The notes under the pieces were generated by a model. It did no database searches. It saw only the letters and a program-made list of their open reading frames with translations, and had not been told where the DNA came from. The position numbers and the translations under genes were made by a program. From positions 1 through 40,232 of IMG/VR virus record IMGVR_UViG_3300020156_000016: 40,232 bases of DNA. One strand, 5' to 3'. Source of the DNA: a virus. Every line of letters begins with the position of its first letter. Positions within the stretch are counted from its first letter, which is position 1. Shown in pieces: positions 29,007-36,387 of this stretch.

Positions 29007-29324
29007 ATGGACATTGACGAACTGGTAAAGCGACTGCGGACACGCCCGACAGGCGACCCCCACCTGCATGCAATGGTCCACGAAGCCGCCACAGCCCTCG
29101 AAACCCTCCGGGCAGAGCTGGAGGAGGCGCGGAAGGATGCGGAGAGGTATCGCGTGCTGCGAGGCGACTCGAACCACAATGGCTTCCATCTGAATGGCTC
29201 CCTGCATATCGGGAATTTCGAGGTCACGCAGAAAACGGAGCCGGGAATTGCTATGTATTGGCATGGCAAGAAACTGGACGAAGCCATCGACGCCGCCCGC
29301 CAGCAGCAAGGCAACGCACCATAG
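29007..29324 (+). CDS. Small early/accessory protein
   Basis: About 105 residues from ATG 29007 (MDIDELVKRLRTRPTG at the start); an ATG at 28998 overlaps the previous stop by ATGA and adds three residues. The first 55 residues (helix ETLRAELEEARKDAERYRVL) match the N-terminus of many phage accessory proteins. The rest looks like a small beta domain (NGSLHIGNFEVTQKTEPG). Function unknown. Confidence 0.62.
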   Translation: MDIDELVKRLRTRPTGDPHLHAMVHEAATALETLRAELEEARKDAERYRVLRGDSNHNGFHLNGSLHIGNFEVTQKTEPGIAMYWHGKKLDEAIDAARQQQGNAP

Positions 29325-29381
29325 ACCGCGCACTATCTTGCTTAATGCGCTGTTTATGATGCGCGAGGATAGAATACCGTG

Positions 29382-29591
29382 ATGAACAGCCTACAAGTCA
29401 TCGAGAACGCCTGCGCTCAGGCAATGGAAGAGTGCGAAGAGGATATGCCGGGATGGCAAAAGGTCTATGCTGGAGTTGCTGATCCCCGGTCCGTCCGCGA
29501 GCTGTGCGCCATCGCTCGTCAGTTCCTCCAGTACGCAGCGGATAAGGGAGATCAAGCGATGGTGGACGACCTCAGCCAGAGGATGTTTTGA
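29382..29591 (+). CDS. Small helical protein, function unknown
   Basis: A 69-residue protein (MNSLQVIENACAQAMEECEE at the start) with acidic helices and a C-terminal DDLSQRMF. The stop overlaps the next ATG (TGATG). A 57-base gap before it contains no convincing promoter. No family recognised. Confidence 0.58.
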   Translation: MNSLQVIENACAQAMEECEEDMPGWQKVYAGVADPRSVRELCAIARQFLQYAADKGDQAMVDDLSQRMF

Positions 29592-29782
29592 TGTTCGACC
29601 GTCCGCCGCCAGAGAGCGCCCTGCACCGTCTGCAGAACGAAGAACTCTGCATCATCACTGTTGACGGCAAGGAATACGGGGCGACCTGGAGCGCGAACGT
29701 GTTTCGCTTCTATCTGCGCGACGGGCGATCCGTCCACCATTCGGAGGTCGAGCAGTGGCGGCCGGCGGGGGTGAAGTTTTAG
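29591..29782 (+). CDS. Small beta-rich protein, end of plus operon
   Basis: A 63-residue protein (MFDRPPPESALHRLQNEELC at the start) with beta strands IITVDGKEYGATWSANVFRF. It is the last rightward gene and ends nine bases before the end of the convergent holin gene, so no clear terminator separates the operons. Function unknown. Confidence 0.58.
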   Translation: MFDRPPPESALHRLQNEELCIITVDGKEYGATWSANVFRFYLRDGRSVHHSEVEQWRPAGVKF

Positions 29783-29791
29783 AGTTCGCCC

Positions 29792-30196
29792 TTATTTGGC
29801 CGCTACGTTCTTCACCTTCTCGAAGCTCCGCAGACCACCGATGCCGAGCATGCCGGTAATGACCACCCACAGCAGATCAATGTTGAGCGTCGGCGGTGCC
29901 GGCCAGCCCTTGATACTCGCCACCCAGGACAGGAGCGGCTGCAGCATGGTCGCGTAGATGAACCCGGCACCACCCGCCCAGCCGAAGAACGGCCGCCAGC
30001 CAGCCACGAAGACAGATGGGTGCGAGGCCTCGCGGGCGTTGATTTCCAGCTGCGCGATAACTTGCTTGAGCTCGCCGTCTGCAGCCATGCGGATCATTTC
30101 CATCTCCGCTTCACGCTTCTTTTCCGGGTCAGGAATCCAGCGGTCGAGCAGGTTCTTGCCGATTTCGAGCACTGAACCAAGGATTAGGGGATTCAT
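29792..30196 (-). CDS. Three-membrane-span holin-like protein (second holin candidate)
   Basis: A 134-residue protein. An N-terminal helical cytoplasmic part with LLDRWIPDPEKKREAEMEMI is followed by spans at about 75-95 (RPFFGWAGGAGFIYATMLQP) and 105-122 (LNIDLLWVVITGMLGIGGLR) and a basic end. The pattern PSVFVAGWRPFFGWAG is that of the holin/3TM gene-transfer-agent release family. It overlaps the lysozyme stop by ATGA, which sets the start. It is the last late gene and with the 60-residue holin would time lysis. Confidence 0.78.
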   Translation of the reverse strand: MNPLILGSVLEIGKNLLDRWIPDPEKKREAEMEMIRMAADGELKQVIAQLEINAREASHPSVFVAGWRPFFGWAGGAGFIYATMLQPLLSWVASIKGWPAPPTLNIDLLWVVITGMLGIGGLRSFEKVKNVAAK

Positions 30197-30603
30197 CCTG
30201 CCTCCATCATCTTTGCGAGTCGTTCTGCGCGTGCGCCGACCTGCTTTGCCCACAGAGAGGCGCGCATGCCAGCGGCAGCGTTGAGGAAGTCGCCCGCCTT
30301 GATCCTGGCGAGCGTATTTTTGAAAGTCAGCAGGCCGCCGATGCCCAGGTTGAAGCACATGTTTGCCATCACCCGTTGCCGGGCCTCCGACAAGCTGCGC
30401 CACCACGGAATTTCACGGTCTAAATCGGCGCATACCCTGGCAATGTCGTTCTTAAAGAGGAGCCTGATCTCCTCATCCGAAAGACCAACATCGTCAAGGT
30501 TGCGGCCAATGCCGATCGTCGTTTTGCCCGCCGTACATTTGTAGGGCTTGGCCTTCTTGCCCTCGTCGCGGGTCAACTCCTGTTCAAGCAGATCGAGGTT
30601 CAT
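30193..30603 (-). CDS. T4-type lysozyme (endolysin, GH24)
   Basis: A 136-residue muramidase. The catalytic triad positions of T4 lysozyme are Glu14, Cys23 (in place of Asp) and Thr29, in the run RDEGKKAKPYKCTAGKTTIG. A Cys at this place is known in some phage lysozymes (E-8-C/D-5-T spacing). IGIGRNLDD and NMCFNLGIGGLLTFKNTLAR complete the fold. It has no signal or SAR segment, so it needs holin to reach the wall. It is coupled by ATGA to both holin genes. Confidence 0.93.
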   Translation of the reverse strand: MNLDLLEQELTRDEGKKAKPYKCTAGKTTIGIGRNLDDVGLSDEEIRLLFKNDIARVCADLDREIPWWRSLSEARQRVMANMCFNLGIGGLLTFKNTLARIKAGDFLNAAAGMRASLWAKQVGARAERLAKMMEAG

Positions 30604-30782
30604 TTCCGCTTCTCCCTAAACTCTTTCCGGATCAAGACGAAAGCCTGAAGCGCGATATACCCGAGCGTGGCAATCGCAACCCATTCATTCAGCGTGAACC
30701 CAAAGAACATGTTTGCGCCAGTCACGGCAACAGGAGGTGCGACCTTCGCCGCTGCTGCGGTCAGTTCTTCTTTCATCTTCAT
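30600..30782 (-). CDS. Small holin
   Basis: A 60-residue protein with one clear membrane span (LNEWVAIATLGYIALQAFVL, about 31-50), a preceding weakly hydrophobic segment (VAVTGANMFFGFT, so possibly two spans) and a basic C-terminus (IRKEFREKRK). This is the layout of small class II holins. It directly precedes the lysozyme (ATGA). A terminator stands before it, which would hold lysis genes down until late transcription reads through. Confidence 0.75.
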   Translation of the reverse strand: MKMKEELTAAAAKVAPPVAVTGANMFFGFTLNEWVAIATLGYIALQAFVLIRKEFREKRK

Positions 30783-30802
30783 GGCTTTCTTTTGAGGTCA
30801 AT

Positions 30803-30828
30803 AAAAAACCCGCCGGATTGGCGGGTTT
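30803..30828 (-). terminator. Terminator before the lysis genes
   Basis: Minus-strand stem AAACCCGCC/GGCGGGTTT with a five-base loop, followed by T residues (30803-30808). It lies between the ejection-protein genes and holin. Confidence 0.9.
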
Positions 30829-30838
30829 GCGGGGTGTG

Positions 30839-30844
30839 TATAAT
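30839..30844 (+). promoter_or_regulatory. Candidate -10 of a private promoter for the 31-residue membrane peptide
   Basis: TATAAT at 30839-30844, 22 bases before the peptide's ATG on the plus strand. No good -35 stands at 17 bases; TTGGCG at 15 bases is weak. Only the perfect -10 and its isolated place support it. Confidence 0.45.
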
Positions 30845-30865
30845 TGGCGGATCTAGGGGAGACTT

Positions 30866-30961
30866 ATGGAATCCACAATCTTCGGAATGGACCCGATATT
30901 TCTTGGCTGGCTTGCAGGGTTCATCGTCATTGGCTTAATCGGATATTGGCGCCGAAAGTAG
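30866..30961 (+). CDS. 31-residue membrane peptide on the opposite strand to the late genes
   Basis: A tiny plus-strand gene (MESTIFGMDPIFLGWLAGFI at the start, ending YWRRK). AGGGGAG lies six bases before ATG and a TATAAT further upstream. It has one hydrophobic span of about 20 residues (about 9-28) and a positive C-terminus, so Nout-Cin in the inner membrane. It lies alone between divergent-facing neighbours inside a minus-strand late operon and overlaps the 3' end of the 713-residue gene by 27 bases. Immunity, superinfection exclusion or antiholin are possible roles. Confidence 0.6.
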   Translation: MESTIFGMDPIFLGWLAGFIVIGLIGYWRRK

Positions 30962-33076
30962 CCCGCCGCTGAACACGGCCGCCGGCAGCAAACCTCGCGA
31001 GTAAAGCGGCACTTCCGGCTGAGGCATCAACAAACCAGCGGGAATGTCTTTGACCTGGCGCGTTGAAACTGCCAGTCGCGCTCCCTTCGTCAAGTTTGCC
31101 AATCCCTCGCCAAACGGCACCGCTTTAAACAGCCCCTCGAGCGCATCACCAGCCCGTCCAAGCACCAAAGCGCCGGAATTGCTGTTATTTACAGCAGAAC
31201 CAACGGGCTGTACCTGCATATAGCTTGCAGCCCTGCCCAACGCTTGAAGTCCGGCCAACTCCTGCGAATCAAAGATCATGGACAGCTTCCTGTCCCCAAT
31301 CGCGCTGAGCGCCTTGTTGTAGGCGCTTTGGCTGAACTTGCCCACCTCATCCTTTGCGCCGCCAATCGCCTTGTCTTTCAGGTGATTGACAATGGCTTGC
31401 TTGGTGAGCTCGAGCGCCTCCGGACTCCGGCGCAGCTCCCGCAAAACACCCTCCGCAGTGCTTACCGGCCCCTTGAGCACAAACTGCTCAATGAATTTAT
31501 CCGGTTCGGCACCATCGATTGCCGCGTTCACCCCCGGCGTGCTTTCTTGCCACGAACGACGTGCTCGAGCAAACTGCCGAGCCTTGTCAAAAGCTTTTAG
31601 CGCGTTCTCAGGCATTGCATCCTGATCTGCCAGGAAGCGGGCGCCGGCCTCTGTTACCACCTGATTGCCGCCGAACTGGCGCTTTACTGGTTGAACCTGA
31701 GTCGCCTCGAGTGCATCCCTGACAGCCTTGATCGCAGCCTTTACGTTCCCGTTTGAGGTCGAACGCGATTCCTGGGCGAGAATGGTCTTGAGGTTATCAA
31801 TGGCGTCAACGTCAAATGGCACGTCGAACTCTTTGCCGAGCTTCGTCGTTTTCCCTACAGAGATGTCATTGAGCATCCTTTCGACCGTATCCGGCAGAAA
31901 CGCCCCTTTGTTTGACCTCGCCAGGTTTTCAAATGCCTTTGTAGTGAAATCAGAGCGAGACAATTCCACGTTACGGCCGGCTGACTCTTGCGCCTGCTTG
32001 TAAAGCCGGTTTTCAACCGCCTTTGCCGCCGCATCTCGAGCGTTGATTGCGCCAACCGCTCGTTCCCCGGCAGCGTATAAGTCAGCGTTACCGCCAGCCG
32101 TCTTGTTCGCGAAGTTAATCAGCGCCTTGTTGTTGCTGTTTTGCAGCAGCGGCAGACCGCGCAACTCATCGTCCTGCATATTCGCGGCAATCTTGGCTAA
32201 ATTTTGCTCCCGCGTCACCTGCACGGGATCGAGCGTCAGCATTCCCTTCGTCGGTGTTGCACCAACAGCGGTGAAGTCAGCAAGACGGCGCACTGCGTCG
32301 GGATTCAAGTCCCCGCCAGTGTTCATCGCCTTGGTTACTTGCTCGCGCAGGCTTTGCTTAACTGGGTTCGGGAGGGACTTAAAATCAACGCCGGACTCCC
32401 CGAGGATGCTCGTTAGGCGCACGTCGATCTGCTGCTTTGCAGCCGGCATCATGGACGTCAGCTTGTTTGCCGCCGATGCGCCAGCGACAGGCAAAGCGCC
32501 GCCCGCCATGCTGCCCCCGAAGCTTGCGGCAAGTTGCCACAACGGGCTTTGCTCAGTTTCTCTTGCGTACTGCCCAGCAGTACCAGCGCCAGCCCCGGCC
32601 GCAAGCTGACTTGTCGGCTGGGACGCAAGCGACTTCCCAACTTCGCCGACAGCACCGGGCAATTTGCCGAGTTGATTCGCCAGCCCGAGGCTGCCAGCCG
32701 TTCCAGCCATAAGCTTGGTCGCTTCGCCAGCAATCCGCTCTTTGTCATTGCCGGGGGTGGGTAGGCCGATGTAATCCGCCACCTTCCTCATGCTCGAGCT
32801 AGGTGCATCGAACTTGCCGGGAGAGGTCATGGCGTTGAGCGTGGCGGCAATCGGCGCCCCGCCAAGATCGAGCAGTTGTCCGACACCCTCTAGGCCGTGG
32901 CGGGCAGTAAGCGCAACCTGCCGGCCGACTCGATCGAGCATAGACGGACCTTTCGGCTCGACCGGAGCCGGCGTCGCCGCCTGCTTCAGGAACATCAGGC
33001 CTTCCGTGGACACGCGGGATAGATCACCGTCGCGCAGGGCCTCTAGGTCAGGCGTAGACAGCTTAGAGAGATCCAT
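30935..33076 (-). CDS. Large internal virion / DNA-ejection protein
   Basis: A 713-residue protein starting MDLSKLSTPDLEALRDGDLS, the beginning typical of large phage ejection-type proteins. Two long hydrophobic/glycine stretches lie at about 100-215 (GGAPIAATLNAMTSPGK; SLGLANQLGKLPGAVGE; AAGAGAGTAGQY). The rest is alpha-helical and charged, with an Ala/Lys-rich C-terminal half. No lytic transglycosylase motif is visible. It is coupled to the 428-residue protein by TAATG. It probably leaves the head with the DNA and helps form a channel across the envelope. Confidence 0.72.
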   Translation of the reverse strand: MDLSKLSTPDLEALRDGDLSRVSTEGLMFLKQAATPAPVEPKGPSMLDRVGRQVALTARHGLEGVGQLLDLGGAPIAATLNAMTSPGKFDAPSSSMRKVADYIGLPTPGNDKERIAGEATKLMAGTAGSLGLANQLGKLPGAVGEVGKSLASQPTSQLAAGAGAGTAGQYARETEQSPLWQLAASFGGSMAGGALPVAGASAANKLTSMMPAAKQQIDVRLTSILGESGVDFKSLPNPVKQSLREQVTKAMNTGGDLNPDAVRRLADFTAVGATPTKGMLTLDPVQVTREQNLAKIAANMQDDELRGLPLLQNSNNKALINFANKTAGGNADLYAAGERAVGAINARDAAAKAVENRLYKQAQESAGRNVELSRSDFTTKAFENLARSNKGAFLPDTVERMLNDISVGKTTKLGKEFDVPFDVDAIDNLKTILAQESRSTSNGNVKAAIKAVRDALEATQVQPVKRQFGGNQVVTEAGARFLADQDAMPENALKAFDKARQFARARRSWQESTPGVNAAIDGAEPDKFIEQFVLKGPVSTAEGVLRELRRSPEALELTKQAIVNHLKDKAIGGAKDEVGKFSQSAYNKALSAIGDRKLSMIFDSQELAGLQALGRAASYMQVQPVGSAVNNSNSGALVLGRAGDALEGLFKAVPFGEGLANLTKGARLAVSTRQVKDIPAGLLMPQPEVPLYSRGLLPAAVFSGGLLSAPISD

Positions 33077-34362
33077 TAGCGGCCTCCACGGCGAGCCAGT
33101 TCTGCTTCGATTGCGGACATATCGGGGAACATGTTGTTGCGACCGGAGGTGGACTGGCGCATGACGACAGGATTCTGCGCCACATAGTCCGACACGACAT
33201 CCATGAAGCCGTCGTCAATGACACCCTTATTCCTCTTGGCGTATTCTCGAGCCAACTTTCCAATCTCAATGTCGCGGGCCAACTTGGCGCGGGAGGTCGC
33301 GATGATCTGCCGGCGGCCTTCTGCGGTCTTGGACAGACTCGGGACCTGAGTTAGGAAGTTCTCGAAGTCCTTGTCGGTCATCGGACCCTGCCCCGGCTGG
33401 CGCAGGCTGCCCGCCAGTTCTCGAGCAAGTGCCTCTGCCGCCTCTTTGTTGCCAAGCTTCGGATCAAGCTTGAGGCCCAGGGAGTTTGCAGTAGCGGCAA
33501 TTTGCAGACCAGTTGCGGCCGCGCCGCCGCCCTCCACGCCTTGCAGCAGTTCCTCGATGCGGTTCAGCTTTGCCATCGTCGATGGCGCATTGAACGCCGC
33601 GTTCGCAATATTGGCGCGAATCTCGCCCACCGCCTTGCCGTACACCTTCGATTGCTCAGTTTCCTGCGTGCTGAGGTTGCGAGCGTCCACATTTACCTGC
33701 GTTGCCGGTGCGTGCGTCGTCTGCTTGGTGATTGCCTGCTGGAAGAACCGCGAGCGCATCAGCGGATCTTTGATCCCGGCCGCGTCCAGCATCCGCTCGA
33801 GCTCGAGTGGCTTTTCCTGCTTCGGATTGCTGTAGAGCGCTTGGCCGGTGCGTTTGTTGACCAACGATCCGCCCTCGCCGACGACAATCGACTCATCCTC
33901 CTTGCTCAGGCCGGACAAGCCGGCAGCCGCGAGAGTCGGAGAACCAGAGCGCACCATCGCCTCATACATGGCGTTGGCATTGAACGCGTTCTTCGGCATC
34001 TGGTCAATCAGCGCCGCATTCTCGACGGTCGGGCCGACAGAGCCGGTCTGTGCGCCCAGGGCAAGCGCTTGCGAAGCCTGCGACGGCATGAACTGCCCAA
34101 TGTTGCTGTAGAAGTCGCGGACTTTCTGCTTGTCCGTCATTTCGTCTTCCAGCGACTTGAGCTTCATGTCGTACATTTTTCCTTCTCGCTGGCGGTCTTG
34201 CGCCATGTGCATACCCTGCATACCCGCCAGCAGCCCCGTCCCGGCGATCTGCCCGAAGGATGTAGGCGTGCGCGACGGCCCCGAGGCCTGCAGCATCATT
34301 GCAGCCGCCGACAGCAGGCCGGCGGTTTGCGGATCTTCAAACGCGGAAAGTAGTCCAGCCAT
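33076..34362 (-). CDS. Internal virion / DNA-ejection protein
   Basis: A 428-residue protein. An N-terminal hydrophobic region (AGLLSAAAMMLQASGPSRTP; FGQIAGTGLLAGMQGMHMAQ) is followed by helical charged segments (RQREGKMYDMKLKSLEDEMT). The C-terminal half has PGQGPMTDKDFENFLTQVPS and a final proline-rich tail. It lies between the other two large ejection-type genes, and the three overlap or nearly touch. Together they resemble the sets of three ejected proteins in P22-like and related podoviruses. Confidence 0.72.
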   Translation of the reverse strand: MAGLLSAFEDPQTAGLLSAAAMMLQASGPSRTPTSFGQIAGTGLLAGMQGMHMAQDRQREGKMYDMKLKSLEDEMTDKQKVRDFYSNIGQFMPSQASQALALGAQTGSVGPTVENAALIDQMPKNAFNANAMYEAMVRSGSPTLAAAGLSGLSKEDESIVVGEGGSLVNKRTGQALYSNPKQEKPLELERMLDAAGIKDPLMRSRFFQQAITKQTTHAPATQVNVDARNLSTQETEQSKVYGKAVGEIRANIANAAFNAPSTMAKLNRIEELLQGVEGGGAAATGLQIAATANSLGLKLDPKLGNKEAAEALARELAGSLRQPGQGPMTDKDFENFLTQVPSLSKTAEGRRQIIATSRAKLARDIEIGKLAREYAKRNKGVIDDGFMDVVSDYVAQNPVVMRQSTSGRNNMFPDMSAIEAELARRGGR

Positions 34363-34371
34363 GATCTGCCC

Positions 34372-36129
34372 TTACTTGTTGAACATGTTGTAGATGCCGA
34401 GGCCAGCCATTGCGCCGCCTGCGATGTTGCCGAGCGTGTTCTGGTACAGCGGCTGCGTTTGGGTCTGGGTCGCGCCCAAGCCGGTGAACGGAGCGAGCAG
34501 GCCAGCAGTCTGGCCGAGCTTCTGGCTCTGATACTGGTCTTGGTTCTGGCCGTAACCGACAGCCTGACCGAGCAGACCGGACGACATACCGATGCCAGCC
34601 TGCAGGTTGTTCGCGTTCTGCTGGTTGGTCGCCAGCTTCATTTGAGCGTTTGCGAGGTTGGCCTGCTGCGCCATTTGGGCGTTCTGCTGCGCGACGCCGT
34701 ACTGACTCTGGTTCAGCCCCTGCATTGCAGCAAGTTGACGGTTGCGGTCTGCATCGTAGGCGCCAGCCTGAGCAGCAACTGCCGCATCGGTGTTGTTCAT
34801 GCCGAACTGCGTAGCTGCGCGACCGAGGTTCTGCGTCAGGTCGCCAATAGCGCGGCCTTCCGCGATGCCCTGGCGGCTGGAACCCATCGTGTTATTTAGC
34901 ACAGCACCGCCACGGATGTTGCCGAGCAGGTCTTGCGTCGCCTTGGTCGCGTCGGACATGTAATTGCCAAACGCATAGTTGGACTGGTTGATGCCCTTCT
35001 GGATCGCGCCGGTCAGATGAGGGTTGCTCCCAGCCTGACCATAGATCATGTCCTGGTAGGCAGGAGACAGGTTCAGATTGTTCTGCGAGGGAGCCTGCAC
35101 CTGTGCGGCTTGCGCCTGCGGGGCATCGAACCGCATATCGCGCAGCGCCGCAGCCCCGCGCATGTTGTTGTCGAACTCGCCGCGACCGTAGTCCTTCAGG
35201 TAGGCATCCATGCCCTGCCCGAAAGCCTGCATCCCAGCATTCTGCGGCGCGTTTGAGTTCGCGACGATCTTGGACAGGAAGCCATTATTGCCATTCGAGC
35301 CGTAAAGGATCTCGGCCATTCTCGGGTCAAGCTGAGTCGTGCTGGTTGCCGTCGTGCTTTTCGGGGCATTCGCGCCCGCCAACCCGCTCAAGAGGCCGCC
35401 CACCACGGCCGAACCTGCTTTGCTACCTAATACGCTACCAGCCGCATCCATAAGTCCGCTCAACACACCGCCTCCTGTCGCCACTGTGGGCAATGCCGTA
35501 TTCATCAAAGTGCCTGCAGGCGCAGCGTTTTGCGCCAAAAGCTTTGCCATTTCGTTGGGGAGTTGATCCGCTGCCACACTCGAAGCAACCTCACCCGCGC
35601 CAGAAGCGGCAGTGCTGGCCAGCGAAGAAGCGCCAGATGTGAGCGCCGGGGAACCGGCCGAGGCAGCGTCGTATGCGCTGATAGACCCAAACTCGGGCAT
35701 CAGCCCCCCCGCGGCGTCAGCGGCGCCGAGGTAGCTGGCTGACGTTCCTGCGCCAGCACCAAGACTAGAAGTCGGCGAAAACGGCCCGAAGCCAGCAGCG
35801 CCAGCGAACATGCCGCCCACAACCGCAGGAGTGACCTTTGCGAGGAGATTTCCTAGCTTGGATGGGGCTTCGACTGTGCTCTCAAACGGCGTATAGCCGC
35901 CTTTTCCATCGGGAGACCACGTATAAACCTTGCTTCCTACCTCGTTATTCAACCCGGCGATAGTCACGCCGCCGAACTGGTCTCCAATGCCCCAATAGCC
36001 GTTACCAAGGTCGCGCATTTGCCCGAACGTCTGTTTGGCTGCTATTTCAGGGTCAACCCTTGAAGCGCCTCCTTGCGCGTTGTACAGACGCATTAGCTCT
36101 TGCGGATCGTATCCGTAGTTGGTCGCCAT
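34372..36129 (-). CDS. Large Ala/Gln/Gly-rich virion protein (ejection set)
   Basis: A 585-residue protein. The first 90 residues are an ordinary globular domain with MRLYNAQGGASRVDPEIAAK and GNGYWGIGDQFGGVTIAGLN. Then come glycine/alanine/serine-rich hydrophobic parts (about 95-270), and a long Gln/Asn/Ala coiled-coil-like part with QAGAYDADRNRQLAAMQGLN and repeated AQ/NQ units (about 440-545). It is the first of the three large late proteins after the tail stopper. Its composition is that of ejected or tail-tip internal proteins of podoviruses. Confidence 0.7.
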   Translation of the reverse strand: MATNYGYDPQELMRLYNAQGGASRVDPEIAAKQTFGQMRDLGNGYWGIGDQFGGVTIAGLNNEVGSKVYTWSPDGKGGYTPFESTVEAPSKLGNLLAKVTPAVVGGMFAGAAGFGPFSPTSSLGAGAGTSASYLGAADAAGGLMPEFGSISAYDAASAGSPALTSGASSLASTAASGAGEVASSVAADQLPNEMAKLLAQNAAPAGTLMNTALPTVATGGGVLSGLMDAAGSVLGSKAGSAVVGGLLSGLAGANAPKSTTATSTTQLDPRMAEILYGSNGNNGFLSKIVANSNAPQNAGMQAFGQGMDAYLKDYGRGEFDNNMRGAAALRDMRFDAPQAQAAQVQAPSQNNLNLSPAYQDMIYGQAGSNPHLTGAIQKGINQSNYAFGNYMSDATKATQDLLGNIRGGAVLNNTMGSSRQGIAEGRAIGDLTQNLGRAATQFGMNNTDAAVAAQAGAYDADRNRQLAAMQGLNQSQYGVAQQNAQMAQQANLANAQMKLATNQQNANNLQAGIGMSSGLLGQAVGYGQNQDQYQSQKLGQTAGLLAPFTGLGATQTQTQPLYQNTLGNIAGGAMAGLGIYNMFNK

Positions 36130-36138
36130 GCTTTTTCC

Positions 36139-36387
36139 TTATCCGAGTAATACGTAAGTCGTACCGTTGAACCTGTAAGTCCCTTCGCCAGATCCGGGAT
36201 TCCAGTTCGTTCCATCTGCGTAGTAGTGATCGCCCTTGCGCGGCTTTGTGGGAGGCGCGGCAAGCGGGTTCAGCCGGAAGACGTTCTGCGGCGCGTAGTC
36301 GTTGCGTTGCAGCTTCGCCAGCTCCTCACGTAAAAAACCCGGCAGCGCGGCCGGGTCGTCAGGTACGTTTCCAGGTTCGTAAGCCAT
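36139..36387 (-). CDS. Small tail-region protein
   Basis: An 82-residue protein from the ATG at 36387 (TGATG overlap with the preceding stop). The first half is helical (DDPAALPGFLREELAKLQRN). The last 30 residues are a beta motif GDHYYADGTNWNPGSGEGTY, then RFNGTTYVLLG, that is common at the ends of small phage tail or receptor-binding accessory proteins. A terminator-like hairpin lies inside its coding sequence. Function unknown. Confidence 0.68.
   Translation of the reverse strand: MAYEPGNVPDDPAALPGFLREELAKLQRNDYAPQNVFRLNPLAAPPTKPRKGDHYYADGTNWNPGSGEGTYRFNGTTYVLLG
36331..36356 (-). terminator. Terminator-like hairpin inside the small tail gene
   Basis: Minus-strand stem ACCCGGC/GCCGGGT with a six-base loop (CGCGCT) and six T residues, inside the frame around codons 11-19 of the 82-residue gene. 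It would truncate most late transcripts here unless they are antiterminated. Confidence 0.7.

Noticed and set aside
29325-29381. Promoter before the 69-residue gene
   Set aside because: TTGCTT and TATGAT are present but only 11 bases apart, which is not functional spacing.
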